Shown in pieces: positions 46,711 to 54,770 of a stretch of 64,000 bases of DNA. This stretch comes from Paenibacillus sp. UNC451MF (GTDB taxonomy: Bacteria; Bacillota; Bacilli; Paenibacillales; NBRC-103111). The notes beneath the pieces were generated by a model. The model did no database searches. It saw only the letters and a list, made by a program, of their open reading frames with translations, and was not told the DNA's origin. The stretch is from positions 206,761-270,760 of the forward strand of contig NZ_JMLS01000012.1 in the NCBI RefSeq assembly GCF_000686845.1, read 5' to 3'. The translations under genes and the position numbers were made by a program. Every line of letters starts with the position of its first letter. Within the stretch, counting starts at the first letter, position 1.

Positions 46711-46810
46711 GAGTGACCTCGACTGCCATTTTACAAGTTGTTGTTCCATAAGTTGGTTTTGAGTGAGTCCAATCCATATTTCCTTGATTTCCTTCTTTAT
46801 CACGGAGAGA

Positions 46811-46845
46811 GCCCTGCTCAATATCGAGCGGGGCCTTTGTTTAGG
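46811..46845 (+). terminator. Terminator after the isomerase gene
   Basis: GCCCTGCTC (46811-46819) pairs with GAGCGGGGC (46826-46834) over a 6-base loop and is followed by CTTTGTTT. Confidence 0.75.
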
Positions 46846-46923
46846 TTAGCGCAGAGCCTATCCTACAGCCATCCTCCACTTCAACCCGTCTCCTAATTGG
46901 ATAACCGTATATTTATGTCGTAA

Positions 46924-48588
46924 TTAGAGGTGTTCAGAGGGCTCAAGTTGAATAAAATTCAAATGTTTCATTCGGTTTATGACAGATAATACTTCATTAA
47001 TTCTTGGTAATTCAAGCCATCTTTCGAAACCAGGAAAAAAGGAAGAAAATACAATATCCACTCCTTCTCTCTCCATATCTTCGAGAGCTTTTCTGATCTT
47101 TTCATGAAGAAAGATGAGGCGATCCTGATTACTTATAGCTATTTTTCGAATTAAAAAGGCAATAGCTGCAAGTTGGGCGTGTGATGTGATATTGTAAAGC
47201 CCTCTGATATCAATTTGTTCATCGCCTATCATCATGTATCCCATGGTTGAAACCATCAGCTTTTCTGTACCACTGCCCTGTGGATAGCTCGAAAAGTGAT
47301 CGGTGGTTATTTTTCTTTCAATCTCCCATTTTGTAAGGGGGATACGTTCGCGTGGTTTGTCGTGTTCACATAATTTTTTAGCTTCCTGGGTTACGTTTTT
47401 TGGCACAAAATTGTCCATCAGGATGATTTGATCGGCAACGGATAAAAATTCACCGCTACCTCCAATAACAAGAACGGAAGATACGCCAACAGCCTCATAA
47501 AGCTCCCTGACACGTTCCGTAAAAGGTGTAATGGGTTCACGCTTGATTAATGAACGCATTTTGATGTCTTGAATCATAAAGTTCGTCGCACTTCTGTCTT
47601 CATCAATAAGAAGAAGCTTACACCCGACGTTGATTGCCTCCATAATATTTGCGGCTTGAGATGTGGAACCTGAGGCATAGTCAGTCGAAAACTGTTCTAC
47701 TGAACTATTGGGTATCCATTTTATGAAAGGCGTAATATTGATGTTTTTTATGGAACGGCCTTCCTCTGCAGATATTTCCATTGCACTTTGATCTGTAATC
47801 ACAAATTCTCGTCCGTCGCCTATGCAGTGATTGTAAATCCCCGAATTTAGTGCATCCAGCAATGTGCTTTTACCTGAATAACCACCGCCGGTGATGACCG
47901 TCACACCATGTTTTATTCCCACTCCTCGCAAACCGCAAATTTCAACTTCAACATCTTCCGGGGATGTAAAAGGCAAGGCACCCTCCAGTGGCCCGCTGTT
48001 GTCTTTATTTCTTGGTAAAATGCTGCCATTCGCAATAAACGCACAATACTCACTGGATTTCAGCCATTCGCGAATCATATTTTGTTTTTTTACCAATTCA
48101 TAGGCAGCATTTAATTTGATGAGATCAAACCTGGCAATTAACTCCTCCACTTCTTTTGGAAGTATTTTGCAGAGCATGCGCATAGCTTTATCATTATTCT
48201 TGAATGGAAGTTGAACTGTAATCATTAAGCATAGATACCATTTTTCTGAGATGACTTCAACAAAGGATGCATTACGTTGCAACACCACATTGGTTGGACG
48301 AAAACAATAAAAAGCACCATTTTCTTTATCAGAACGTGACCGATTATAAATCAATTCATTTAATGCCTCAATATGCTCAACCCATTCTCTTAATGCAAAA
48401 TCTGAGAGAACAACTTGATCCATATTTTCCTCTAAACCGAGACGGTCAAAAGGTATTTTTATGGTGATACATGGTTTATCCAGTGTGAGTTTATGTGTCC
48501 GTTCAATGTAATAGGCAACATCATTATTCCAATAGGTTGGGTCAGATATCGTCCCCCCTTGATCATAGTATGAACCTTCATAAATCAT
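46924..48588 (-). CDS. Predicted ATPase of the ABC class (PF09818 type)
   Basis: 554 residues from ATG 48588. The P-loop is GGGYSGKSTLLDAL at ~250, with a DERSATNF-like Walker B (LLIDEDRSATNFM) and a later VIGGSGEFL that is characteristic of this family of cytoplasmic ATPases. The bacterial function is unknown; a trypanosome relative binds RNA. The frame stays open upstream and reads RLAQYFRSLQSGQSSYS in a way that fits the family's N terminus, so translation may begin at an ATT at 48645 just after AAAGGATGATG. AT-rich codon use compared with the genes before 46.7 kb suggests a different history. Confidence 0.85.
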   Translation of the reverse strand: MIYEGSYYDQGGTISDPTYWNNDVAYYIERTHKLTLDKPCITIKIPFDRLGLEENMDQVVLSDFALREWVEHIEALNELIYNRSRSDKENGAFYCFRPTNVVLQRNASFVEVISEKWYLCLMITVQLPFKNNDKAMRMLCKILPKEVEELIARFDLIKLNAAYELVKKQNMIREWLKSSEYCAFIANGSILPRNKDNSGPLEGALPFTSPEDVEVEICGLRGVGIKHGVTVITGGGYSGKSTLLDALNSGIYNHCIGDGREFVITDQSAMEISAEEGRSIKNINITPFIKWIPNSSVEQFSTDYASGSTSQAANIMEAINVGCKLLLIDEDRSATNFMIQDIKMRSLIKREPITPFTERVRELYEAVGVSSVLVIGGSGEFLSVADQIILMDNFVPKNVTQEAKKLCEHDKPRERIPLTKWEIERKITTDHFSSYPQGSGTEKLMVSTMGYMMIGDEQIDIRGLYNITSHAQLAAIAFLIRKIAISNQDRLIFLHEKIRKALEDMEREGVDIVFSSFFPGFERWLELPRINEVLSVINRMKHLNFIQLEPSEHL

Positions 48589-48714
48589 ACTGTAAGATGA
48601 CTGTCCGGATTGTAATGAGCGAAAATATTGAGCGAGTCTTTTAATAAAGCATCATCCTTTCATATTTGGAAAGCGGTGAATAACGGGAAACGATGCCGAA
48701 GTTGAAACAGTATC

Positions 48715-48864
48715 TCAAGAAGGGGGCCCTTTATCCTTTGGAACAAGGTAACGACGAAACGGATCGCCCCTTAATCTCCAGGTATGAGCCTGCTCAAACA
48801 TAAACCGGCGCTGTTTGAAATTTTTCGCGAAAAATGAATTCCATCCTAAGTAATTCAAGTTCAA
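48715..48864 (-). pseudogene. Broken rsgA-like start joined to an unrelated tail
   Basis: A 49-residue frame starts at TTG 48864 with AGGGGG 8 bases upstream. Its first residues (LNLNYLGWNSFF) match the start of ribosome-maturation GTPase RsgA. From residue ~20 it reads FEQAHTWRLRGDPFRRYLVPKDKG, not RsgA, and stops at 48715. A run of five C on the minus strand precedes the stop; one C fewer would extend the frame 22 residues. It looks like a deletion remnant rather than a working gene. Confidence 0.5.
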
Positions 48865-48972
48865 TACATATTCCCCCTAATCGAGTTCAGATCAATTGGT
48901 AAGATAAACGATTAAATCCTAACCAATTTCAAAATAAAACCACTATTGTTGCCTTGACCAGCCTTTTGTCCT

Positions 48973-49004
48973 AAAAAAATAACAGCCACTCCGTAAGTGG
49001 CTGT
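48973..49004 (-). terminator. Minus-strand terminator
   Basis: ACAGCCACT pairs with AGTGGCTGT over CCGTA; on the minus strand it is followed by TTATTTTTTT. It lies downstream of the small peptide gene at 49105-49149. Confidence 0.75.
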
Positions 49005-49043
49005 CATAGACCGGCAAGAAAGCTTAAACGTTGCTTCTGCCTA

Positions 49044-49083
49044 AATATAAAAGCCCTGAGAGTGAATCCTACCCTCAGAGCCT
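49044..49083 (-). terminator. Minus-strand terminator directly after the 14-residue frame
   Basis: On the minus strand GCTCTGAG (49081-49074) pairs with CTCAGGGC (49060-49053), one G-U pair, followed by TTTTATATTTAG. Confidence 0.65.
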
Positions 49084-49104
49084 AATGTATTCGTAAAAAA
49101 ATAA

Positions 49105-49149
49105 CTAAAAAGCAACATGAGGATAAGACGTATATTTTTTGGTTTTCAT
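49105..49149 (-). CDS. Possible 14-residue peptide gene
   Basis: A minimal frame (M-KTKKYTSYPHVAF) starts at 49149, 4-8 bases after GAGGTGAGGA on the minus strand, and is followed within 25 bases by a terminator. The layout of ribosome-binding site, tiny frame and terminator fits a leader peptide, a small signalling peptide or a toxin-like micropeptide. No downstream gene exists for it to attenuate on the same strand before the terminators. I recognise no family. Confidence 0.35.
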   Translation of the reverse strand: MKTKKYTSYPHVAF

Positions 49150-49282
49150 TGTCCTCACCTCATTACGATTTATTTTTACAACAACACAATCATAACATTA
49201 AGATCATCCACAATATAGGGAAAGATTAATTATAATTAACTCAAACCCTGAAATAGGTAAAGATGCCCGCCGGCAGCCGCGT

Positions 49283-49330
49283 TGTACAAACCAGCGGCCT
49301 TTGTTATGCTAACGGGCAGAAATGTTGAGC
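49283..49330 (+). repeat. Dispersed CTAACGGGCAG repeat, partial copy
   Basis: GCCGC...GCGGC hairpin with CTTTGTT, then the right arm TTATGCTAACGGGCAGAAATGTT (core at 49309-49319). The left arm is not recognisable. Confidence 0.5.
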
Positions 49331-49426
49331 AAAGAACCTAACCAAATGCATGTAATCTACCCCAAAAATTGTAAATTGAATACGAAGTTATTGATATTAG
49401 TATTCATCTCAAACATTGGGGGATTT

Positions 49427-49999
49427 ATGATGTTACAGGTTATTTTAGTTTTAATTTCATTGACTTTAAGTTCTTGTTCAACTAGCTCAGAGAAAGTTTT
49501 ACAAAAGCAAGAGCCTGGAATCTTTTATCAAAGTGATTTACAGGTTCACGAATCAACTACAAATGCTAAAATTAGCTTTGGTATGAGCAAAGAACAAGTT
49601 GACAAGGTGTTTGGAGAATCCAATGATAAGAACTTTCTGGGGATATATTCCTATGATGGTTTTGAAGTGTTTTATCGGGATAACAAAGTTGTTGGCTTAC
49701 TTTTATCATCAGACAAGCAAACTGCAAAGAAATTTTTAACGAATAGAGGTATTGAAATAGGAAGTATGTATGAAGATGTTAAGGGAAAATATGGAGAAGG
49801 CGTGATTTACGAGAATATTAACAACATCACTTATATTTTCGAGGAAGTCAATGGGAAATACGTTGTGAGGAAATCCAAAAATGAAGTTATTAATCCATCA
49901 ACTACCTTTGTTATTTCAATGAACGCAAATAATGGAGTAGATAAGGGGATAACTACGATACATATTTTTGATTATAAATTTGCCTATGAGTCGAAATAA
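49427..49999 (+). CDS. Putative lipoprotein with BamE/SmpA-like repeats
   Basis: 190 residues. ATG 49427 (or 49430) lies behind GGGGG and starts a signal peptide ending in the lipobox LTLSSC; a longer in-frame start at 49322 would bury it and is rejected. Two short units, KISFGMSKEQVDKVFGES and IEIGSMYEDVKGKYGEG, show the G-M-s-xx-V-xxxFG pattern of BamE/SmpA-like domains found in many Gram-positive lipoproteins. The function is unknown. AT-rich codon use sets it apart from the first 46 kb. Confidence 0.65.
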   Translation: MMLQVILVLISLTLSSCSTSSEKVLQKQEPGIFYQSDLQVHESTTNAKISFGMSKEQVDKVFGESNDKNFLGIYSYDGFEVFYRDNKVVGLLLSSDKQTAKKFLTNRGIEIGSMYEDVKGKYGEGVIYENINNITYIFEEVNGKYVVRKSKNEVINPSTTFVISMNANNGVDKGITTIHIFDYKFAYESK

Positions 50000-50022
50000 T
50001 TTAAGGTTAAGTCTCGATACCT

Positions 50023-50108
50023 CGTTGAACTACAGGGTACGATAGTTGAAGTGCGGTAGTAGCTGCTCCCTGTTATCATTAAGCTAAAGGGCAGGCTACT
50101 TTAATGGG
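50023..50108 (+). repeat. Dispersed CTAACGGGCAG repeat, two-arm copy
   Basis: Left arm GTTGAACTACAGGGTACGATAG from 50024, a short GC-rich middle, right arm ATTAAGCTAAAGGGCAGGCT from 50079, ending TTTAAT. The right arm is an imperfect palindrome by itself. Confidence 0.6.
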
Positions 50109-50251
50109 AATAGCCATAGAAATGAATAATATGGTAAGGTAAATAGAGATGTTTATGATTATTGTGGAGGAATAGTTTTCCGAAATGTAATAAAGTCTGT
50201 CGTAAATATAGATATGGCTAAGAGGGATCTGCGAAGGGTGTCACAGAGATA

Positions 50252-50986
50252 ATACGTTATAAGAAATCGGGGAGAAATGATAAGGAGCAGAAAACATGAA
50301 ATGTCCTCACTGTAACAACGAATTATGTGAACTTCCTTTATGTTACGGAATGGAAGCACCATATTATTTTTACACTGTACCAGAAGAGAAAAGAACAGAA
50401 TTAATTAGAGATTTTTGTGTAATTGATGAACAGCATTTCTTTATTAGAGGACATATTGAAATACCAATAATTGATAGTAAAGAGAAATTTATATGGAGTG
50501 TCTGGGTTTCTCTAAGTGAAGAAAATTTTCTGAAATCTAATGAGTTATTGCACGTAGAAGGAAGGGAAAATGAAAAACCTTATTTTGGTTGGTTATCGAC
50601 TGAACTTTCAATATATCCAATAAGTACATTATCGATAAAGACAACGGTACATACACAAGAAGTTGGTGCTGTTCCTTTAATTGAATTAGAACAAACGAAT
50701 CATCCGCTTGCAATTGAACAAAGAGAAGGAATTACAATGGAGAGAGTTAAAGAAATTGCACATTTAATAAATCATTGTCAGTAATAAGAAGAATTTGAAA
50801 GTACAGTCGAAGAAGTTGCCGACATCTTATAACACAGTGTTCCCGCTACGGAGCTTATGCTTCTTGGTTTGCCCGAGGCAATTCGAGATATAGAATCAGG
50901 GAGATAACCCTGCACCGCCCAAGTCCGTAGGACCCGACACTAACGCGTCTTAGGGCGGAGGGTTCGGGAACACAACAACGTTATTA
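50252..50986 (+). mobile_element. Gene-cassette-like unit around the DUF2199 gene
   Basis: ACGTTATAAGAAAT just before the gene (50251-50264) recurs as ACGTTATTAGAAAT after it (50978-50991), about 727 bases on. Between the gene stop and the second copy is an imperfect palindrome of ~160 bases with termini TTATAAC-aca-GTGTTCCCG (50829-50845) and CGGGAACAC-aacaac-GTTATTA (50965-50985). One gene plus a downstream palindrome ending in a GTTA core is how integron cassettes are built. The simple-site consensus RYYYAAC/GTTRRRY is not strictly met and no integrase gene is in view. Confidence 0.4.
50296..50784 (+). CDS. DUF2199 domain protein
   Basis: 162 residues. N-terminal zinc-like pair CPHCNNELCELPLCYG, then YTVPEEKRTELIRDFCVID and FIWSVWVSLSEENF, the typical DUF2199 pattern. 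Function unknown; members are often found on mobile or variable DNA. ATG 50296 after AAGGAGC. Short distance (43 bases) between its stop and a large palindrome supports the cassette view. AT-rich. Confidence 0.85.
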   Translation: MKCPHCNNELCELPLCYGMEAPYYFYTVPEEKRTELIRDFCVIDEQHFFIRGHIEIPIIDSKEKFIWSVWVSLSEENFLKSNELLHVEGRENEKPYFGWLSTELSIYPISTLSIKTTVHTQEVGAVPLIELEQTNHPLAIEQREGITMERVKEIAHLINHCQ

Positions 50987-51301
50987 GAAATAAGCGAACA
51001 TCATAAAACACCTTATAAGCAATGATCATCTATTTATAGATGATTTTCAGCTAAAGGGCAGATTAGTGCAATACTGCTGCTGCGGTGGCTTTTTTATTTT
51101 TTGTACTGATGGTGAACGGATCCATAACGCGCAAAACAGTCTCACAAATAATATGGCGCGGGGTGAATAATAGGATGCACCATAGAGCTTGATACTGCCC
51201 TCGGTAGATATACTTACCTGTAGTTTCTCATGACTAATTTAAGTATTATGAAAACAAGGGGCTCTAGTTTCCCTTGAAATCAGTTACCTTTGGAGGAAGT
51301 C
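50785..51301 (+). other. 517-base gap after the DUF2199 gene
   Basis: It contains the palindrome at 50829-50985 and a repeat arm at 51043-51073 (TTTTCAGCTAAAGGGCAGATTAGTGCAAT) followed by a GC-rich hairpin and GGCTTTTTTATTTTTT, which should terminate. No coding frame is supported. Confidence 0.6.
51043..51106 (+). repeat. Dispersed CTAACGGGCAG repeat with T-tract hairpin
   Basis: Arm TCAGCTAAAGGGCAGATTAG at 51047-51066, then GCTGCTGCGGTGGC and a long T-rich run (51090-51104). A right arm is not obvious. Confidence 0.5.
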
Positions 51302-52201
51302 TTGAGGCAGCCCAGAAAACACATCGCCGTTCTATACATGCTACTAATTATACTAATTACAGTGTGTGTCAGCATACTTCTCGGCAAGTCGAACCAGCCC
51401 GATGTCAGGGCAACGTGGGTTTGGGACCGGGATGCAGCTTCGAGCCAAGCGGATCCAATTCTCGAATTTGCCCGCCGGCACGAAATCAATCTTATCTATT
51501 TAAGCATACGATACGATGCCGATCCGGTGGCCTATGAAGCTTTTAACCGAAAAGCTGGTGCGCTCGGCATCAAGGTCTTTCTGCTCGACGGGGATCCCGG
51601 TTGGGTTTATCCGGAAAATAGGGCCAGGCTCGACCAGATGCTAGGATGGCTGCAGAGCTATAATGCCGCTGCGGCGGATAATGAAAAGTTCAGCGGGGTG
51701 CATTTCGACATAGAGCCCTATAACCTCACCGATTGGAACACGGCAAATAGGCAGGTTCTGATCGAGAGATGGATGGACACCGTAGATTATATCGCAAATC
51801 AGCGCGAACATCTTCCCGGAATGGAGTGGGGGGCGGATTTTCCTTTTTGGCTGGATGACATCAAAATAACGTCCGAAAACGGGTGCCCTACTCTTTTCCG
51901 GTGGATGATGGAGCGGTTTGACCGTGCCACCTTGATGGCTTACCGGGACAGAACAAACGGCGCAGGAGGAATTCTGGAAATAGTTGAACATGAAATTGAC
52001 ACCGCGAAAACGCTTGGAAAAAAAGTTATCGTCGGAGTCGAAACAAACGACACAGGCCAATCTTACACGACCTTTTATGCCAAAGACGAAAGCATAATGC
52101 GAAAGCAGTTGGAAATGTTGACCCAATCCTTACGACGGCAGCCGTCTTTTGCCGGCTACGCCATACATGACTATTCCGCGTGGAAAAATATGGAGCGTTG
52201 A
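51302..52201 (+). CDS. Membrane-anchored glycoside-hydrolase-like TIM-barrel protein
   Basis: 299 residues from TTG 51302, 5 bases after TGGAGG (TTG 51290 overlaps that site). One N-terminal membrane helix, then an extracytoplasmic domain. RATWVWDRDA, INLIYLSIRYD, GVHFDIEPYNL (acidic pair at a strand end) and VIVGVETND look like consecutive barrel strands of a glycoside-hydrolase-type fold. No exact family is recognised and catalysis is unproven. Its base composition is less AT-rich than its neighbours, suggesting a separate origin within this variable stretch. Confidence 0.65.
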   Translation: MRQPRKHIAVLYMLLIILITVCVSILLGKSNQPDVRATWVWDRDAASSQADPILEFARRHEINLIYLSIRYDADPVAYEAFNRKAGALGIKVFLLDGDPGWVYPENRARLDQMLGWLQSYNAAAADNEKFSGVHFDIEPYNLTDWNTANRQVLIERWMDTVDYIANQREHLPGMEWGADFPFWLDDIKITSENGCPTLFRWMMERFDRATLMAYRDRTNGAGGILEIVEHEIDTAKTLGKKVIVGVETNDTGQSYTTFYAKDESIMRKQLEMLTQSLRRQPSFAGYAIHDYSAWKNMER

Positions 52202-52311
52202 GTTGGACGATTTCACAATGATCGGTCGGCATACACAACTGCTAAAAAGAGATCTGTGTGACGAGATACTTCACGTGCTGGTGGAAATGATGTGTGTTAT
52301 CAGCCTGTGTG

Positions 52312-52402
52312 ATTACGCTAACGGGTACGATAGCGTGGAGCTGCTGAAAGGCTAGCTCCTTTTTGATGTTTAATGAAGTAACGGGCAGGATAGTTCCAAT
52401 AT
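52312..52402 (+). repeat. Dispersed CTAACGGGCAG repeat, two-arm copy with terminator-like middle
   Basis: Left arm TTACGCTAACGGGTACGATAGCGT (palindromic ends), middle hairpin GGAGCTGCTGAAAGGCTAGCTCC followed by TTTTT, right arm TAATGAAGTAACGGGCAGGA followed by TAGTTCCAAT. Confidence 0.65.
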
Positions 52403-52468
52403 GTGCTATACTTTCAAAATAACAGGATGACTCGTCATGCTTGAAAACTATCGTATTCAGGAGGGTCA

Positions 52469-52774
52469 ATGGGGAAGACATTCTGCAAGAGAGCTAAAAA
52501 GATACTGGTAAGTGGTTCTCAATTCCACTGTGTTATTAATGAAATCCCTAGTAATAAATTTGTGAACTTTAAGGTATATTCATCCAAAACCTCATATTTT
52601 GAAGTCTTATTTACATGGGAAGGTAGCTGGCACTTCAATCCACATAGGCCAAGGAATTGCGAACGTTTAATAAGATATGCGATTGAAAATGGATGGGAGT
52701 TTAGTCTTGAAAAGAAGTTTTTGAAAATCGAACAAGGCGATTTTCTCATTGATAAACTAGGACTAAGTACATGA
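52469..52774 (+). CDS. Hypothetical protein, 101 residues
   Basis: ATG 52469 with AGGAGGG 4-5 bases upstream. A compact alpha/beta protein without signal or membrane segment; YFEVLFTWEGSWHFNPHRP and NCERLIRYAIENGWEF are its most distinctive parts. I do not recognise the family. It sits between two copies of the dispersed repeat, like a passenger gene. Confidence 0.6.
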   Translation: MGKTFCKRAKKILVSGSQFHCVINEIPSNKFVNFKVYSSKTSYFEVLFTWEGSWHFNPHRPRNCERLIRYAIENGWEFSLEKKFLKIEQGDFLIDKLGLST

Positions 52775-52782
52775 GGTCCCAT

Positions 52783-52883
52783 TTCTCATTAAGCTATTGG
52801 GAAACGGTACTTGAGGGAACTTGCCCCCGCCGGCAGTTCTTTTTTTTGTCCATTGAAGTAAGGAAGTACAGAAGTCTTGGAAT
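52783..52883 (+). repeat. Dispersed CTAACGGGCAG repeat, diverged two-arm copy with terminator
   Basis: Left arm CTCATTAAGCTATTGGGAAACGG, middle hairpin GAACTTGCC/GGCAGTTC (52817-52838) followed by eight T residues (terminator 52816-52847), right arm CATTGAAGTAAGGAAGTACAG. The middle part should terminate the 101-residue gene. Confidence 0.6.
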
Positions 52884-52994
52884 ATTGTTGTAGTCAAGAG
52901 ACATCAAAATAAGTTAACGATTTTACAATTCAAAAAATTTTTTTTATGAGATATTTTCGAATTATCGTTCGTGTTATATATAGGAGGTGAATAA

Positions 52995-53522
52995 ATGAAC
53001 AATCAATCTTTAACGCGCACAAATAGTGAATTTGCTGAAGTTTATGAGCGGAATATTGATATGGTTTACAGATTTTGCTTCATCCTTTTGAAAAATACGA
53101 CTGATGCGGATGATGCTGTTCAATCTATATTTTTGAAGCTATTCAAACACAATAAAGCCTTTCATGACCGCGAGCATGAAAAAGCATGGCTTATTGTGAC
53201 GACCAAAAATACCTGTAAAGACGTATTAAAAAGCTGGTGGAGATCTCGCCGGGTCGATATAGACGTTTTGCCGGAAAAAACGTACTGGGATAACGATGAT
53301 CAGCAGAGGGATATACTCGAGAAATTGCTTCGGCTTCCTGAAAAATACAGAACGGTTTTGTACCTTTATTATGTTGAGGATTATTCCGTAAAAGAAATAT
53401 CAAAACTGTTAGATCGAAAAGAGAGTACATTGCAAACGCAATTATCAAAAGGACGCACACGCCTGAAGGCTGTTTTGGGAGGGATATATGTTGACGGAAA
53501 ACCAGTTCAAGGGAATATTTGA
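52995..53522 (+). CDS. ECF RNA polymerase sigma factor
   Basis: 175 residues. Region 2 (YRFCFILLKNTTDADDAVQSIFLKLFKH) and region 4 (LPEKYRTVLYLYYVEDYSVKEISKLLDRKESTLQTQLSKGR) are complete. ATG 52995 follows TAGGAGGTG. It overlaps the DUF4179 gene by 35 bases, so the two are coupled, and the second product is likely its anti-sigma factor. Target promoters are not identified. Confidence 0.93.
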   Translation: MNNQSLTRTNSEFAEVYERNIDMVYRFCFILLKNTTDADDAVQSIFLKLFKHNKAFHDREHEKAWLIVTTKNTCKDVLKSWWRSRRVDIDVLPEKTYWDNDDQQRDILEKLLRLPEKYRTVLYLYYVEDYSVKEISKLLDRKESTLQTQLSKGRTRLKAVLGGIYVDGKPVQGNI

Positions 53523-54534
53523 AACCATAAAGCCTAATAAGGAACATAAGGACAAACTATTACATGAAATGATTGTAAAAATTGAATCCGAAACCGTGGA
53601 GAAAAGAATTCCTATATCTTGGAGACATGTAAGATCCGCTATGCTAGCAGCAGCGGTCATGATCTGTTTGATAACGACAACTGCTTTTGCAGCAAGTTAT
53701 ATGGGCCTCGATATAAAATTTTTGAACTTTCTAAACCCGACGAATAGCGAGCAAGAGGTGTACTTGGAAAACGGCGCTCATTTAGTCAACGTGAAAGAGG
53801 TAAACGAGAATGGAACGCTTGAAGTTAAGCAAATTATCGGCGACAGCAATTTGATTTACATCTTAATGGACTTCACCGCGCCGGAACGTACAGTTCTAGA
53901 TGCAAAAAGGTATCGTTTTGAGACACACTTAAGTTTTGATAAATTTCGATCAAATAGCTCCTCAACCGGTTACACCTTATTGGACGATGAGAATCCCAAC
54001 GATAATAAGATCAGTTTAATGATGAATTATCTAACGAAGGATAGAACAATTGTAGGAAGCCCTGTTACTTTGCTGCTTAGTAATTTAGAGGCGGCTGATG
54101 TATATCCCGATATATTTGAAAAAATAAATTTAGGTTCATGGAAAATCAAATTCAATTTGGATTATAAGGATATCTCAACAACATATCAGATACATCAGGG
54201 CATATCATTATATAACTACGAAGCAACACTATCATCCATTTCCATCTCGCCGATTTCCGTTACAATAAAAGTAGACAGTACGCATACAAAAGAGATTTCT
54301 GAGGCGGCCAGTCGCTCCTCGCGGGAAATAGGATTAAACGAGTATGCGGATCATTATCCGATCACCATACATTACAAAGATGGAACATCCGAGACAACGG
54401 CTGTTTTTAAGGGGATGTCATCAGGAGACCTCATAACTAACACCATAACGATCGTAAAACCATTTACTCCTATTATAAATGATAAAGAAATAAAGTCTGT
54501 CGAATTTTTTGGTACGGTCATTCCGATGGACTGA
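53488..54534 (+). CDS. DUF4179 membrane protein, probable anti-sigma factor
   Basis: 348 residues: cytoplasmic N terminus of ~50 residues (NKEHKDKLLHEMIVKIE), one membrane helix at ~53-72 (AMLAAAVMICLITTTAFAASY), then an extracytoplasmic beta-rich domain. This is the usual form of DUF4179 partners of ECF sigma factors: the N terminus holds the sigma factor and the outer domain senses. ATG 53488 with GGGAGGG lies inside the sigma gene. Confidence 0.87.
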   Translation: MLTENQFKGIFETIKPNKEHKDKLLHEMIVKIESETVEKRIPISWRHVRSAMLAAAVMICLITTTAFAASYMGLDIKFLNFLNPTNSEQEVYLENGAHLVNVKEVNENGTLEVKQIIGDSNLIYILMDFTAPERTVLDAKRYRFETHLSFDKFRSNSSSTGYTLLDDENPNDNKISLMMNYLTKDRTIVGSPVTLLLSNLEAADVYPDIFEKINLGSWKIKFNLDYKDISTTYQIHQGISLYNYEATLSSISISPISVTIKVDSTHTKEISEAASRSSREIGLNEYADHYPITIHYKDGTSETTAVFKGMSSGDLITNTITIVKPFTPIINDKEIKSVEFFGTVIPMD

Positions 54535-54603
54535 TTGTTTGAAAACTCGCCCCTATGGCGTAGGCGGGTAAAGAACGAGAGAACAAAATGAACCTCATGT
54601 CAT

Positions 54604-54705
54604 TGCTAACGGCGAACGATAGTATAATCATAAGAACAGGAGCAGGCGCCATGGCGACCTGCTCCTGTTCGTTGAAATAACGGGCAGTTATCTTCAATGG
54701 AAATG
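54604..54705 (+). repeat. Dispersed CTAACGGGCAG repeat, two-arm copy with perfect hairpin
   Basis: Left arm TTGCTAACGGCGAACGATAG, a perfect 13-bp hairpin GAACAGGAGCAGG (54634-54646) with CCTGCTCCTGTTC (54658-54670), right arm GTTGAAATAACGGGCAGTTA then TCTTCAATGG. Confidence 0.65.
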
Positions 54706-54770
54706 CAGGAAAATTATCAAGTATAAAGAAATTTTATACAAGTAATTGCCATTATTTTAAAAATGAGTGA

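Larger units (their letters stand above)
48589..49426. other. 838-base gap between the ABC-class ATPase and the lipoprotein gene
   Basis: It holds only the broken rsgA-like frame, the possible 14-residue gene, two minus-strand terminators and, at 49283-49330, one arm of the dispersed repeat (TTATGCTAACGGGCAG) behind a GCCGC/GCGGC hairpin. The rest is AT-rich and shows nothing I can name. Confidence 0.6.
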
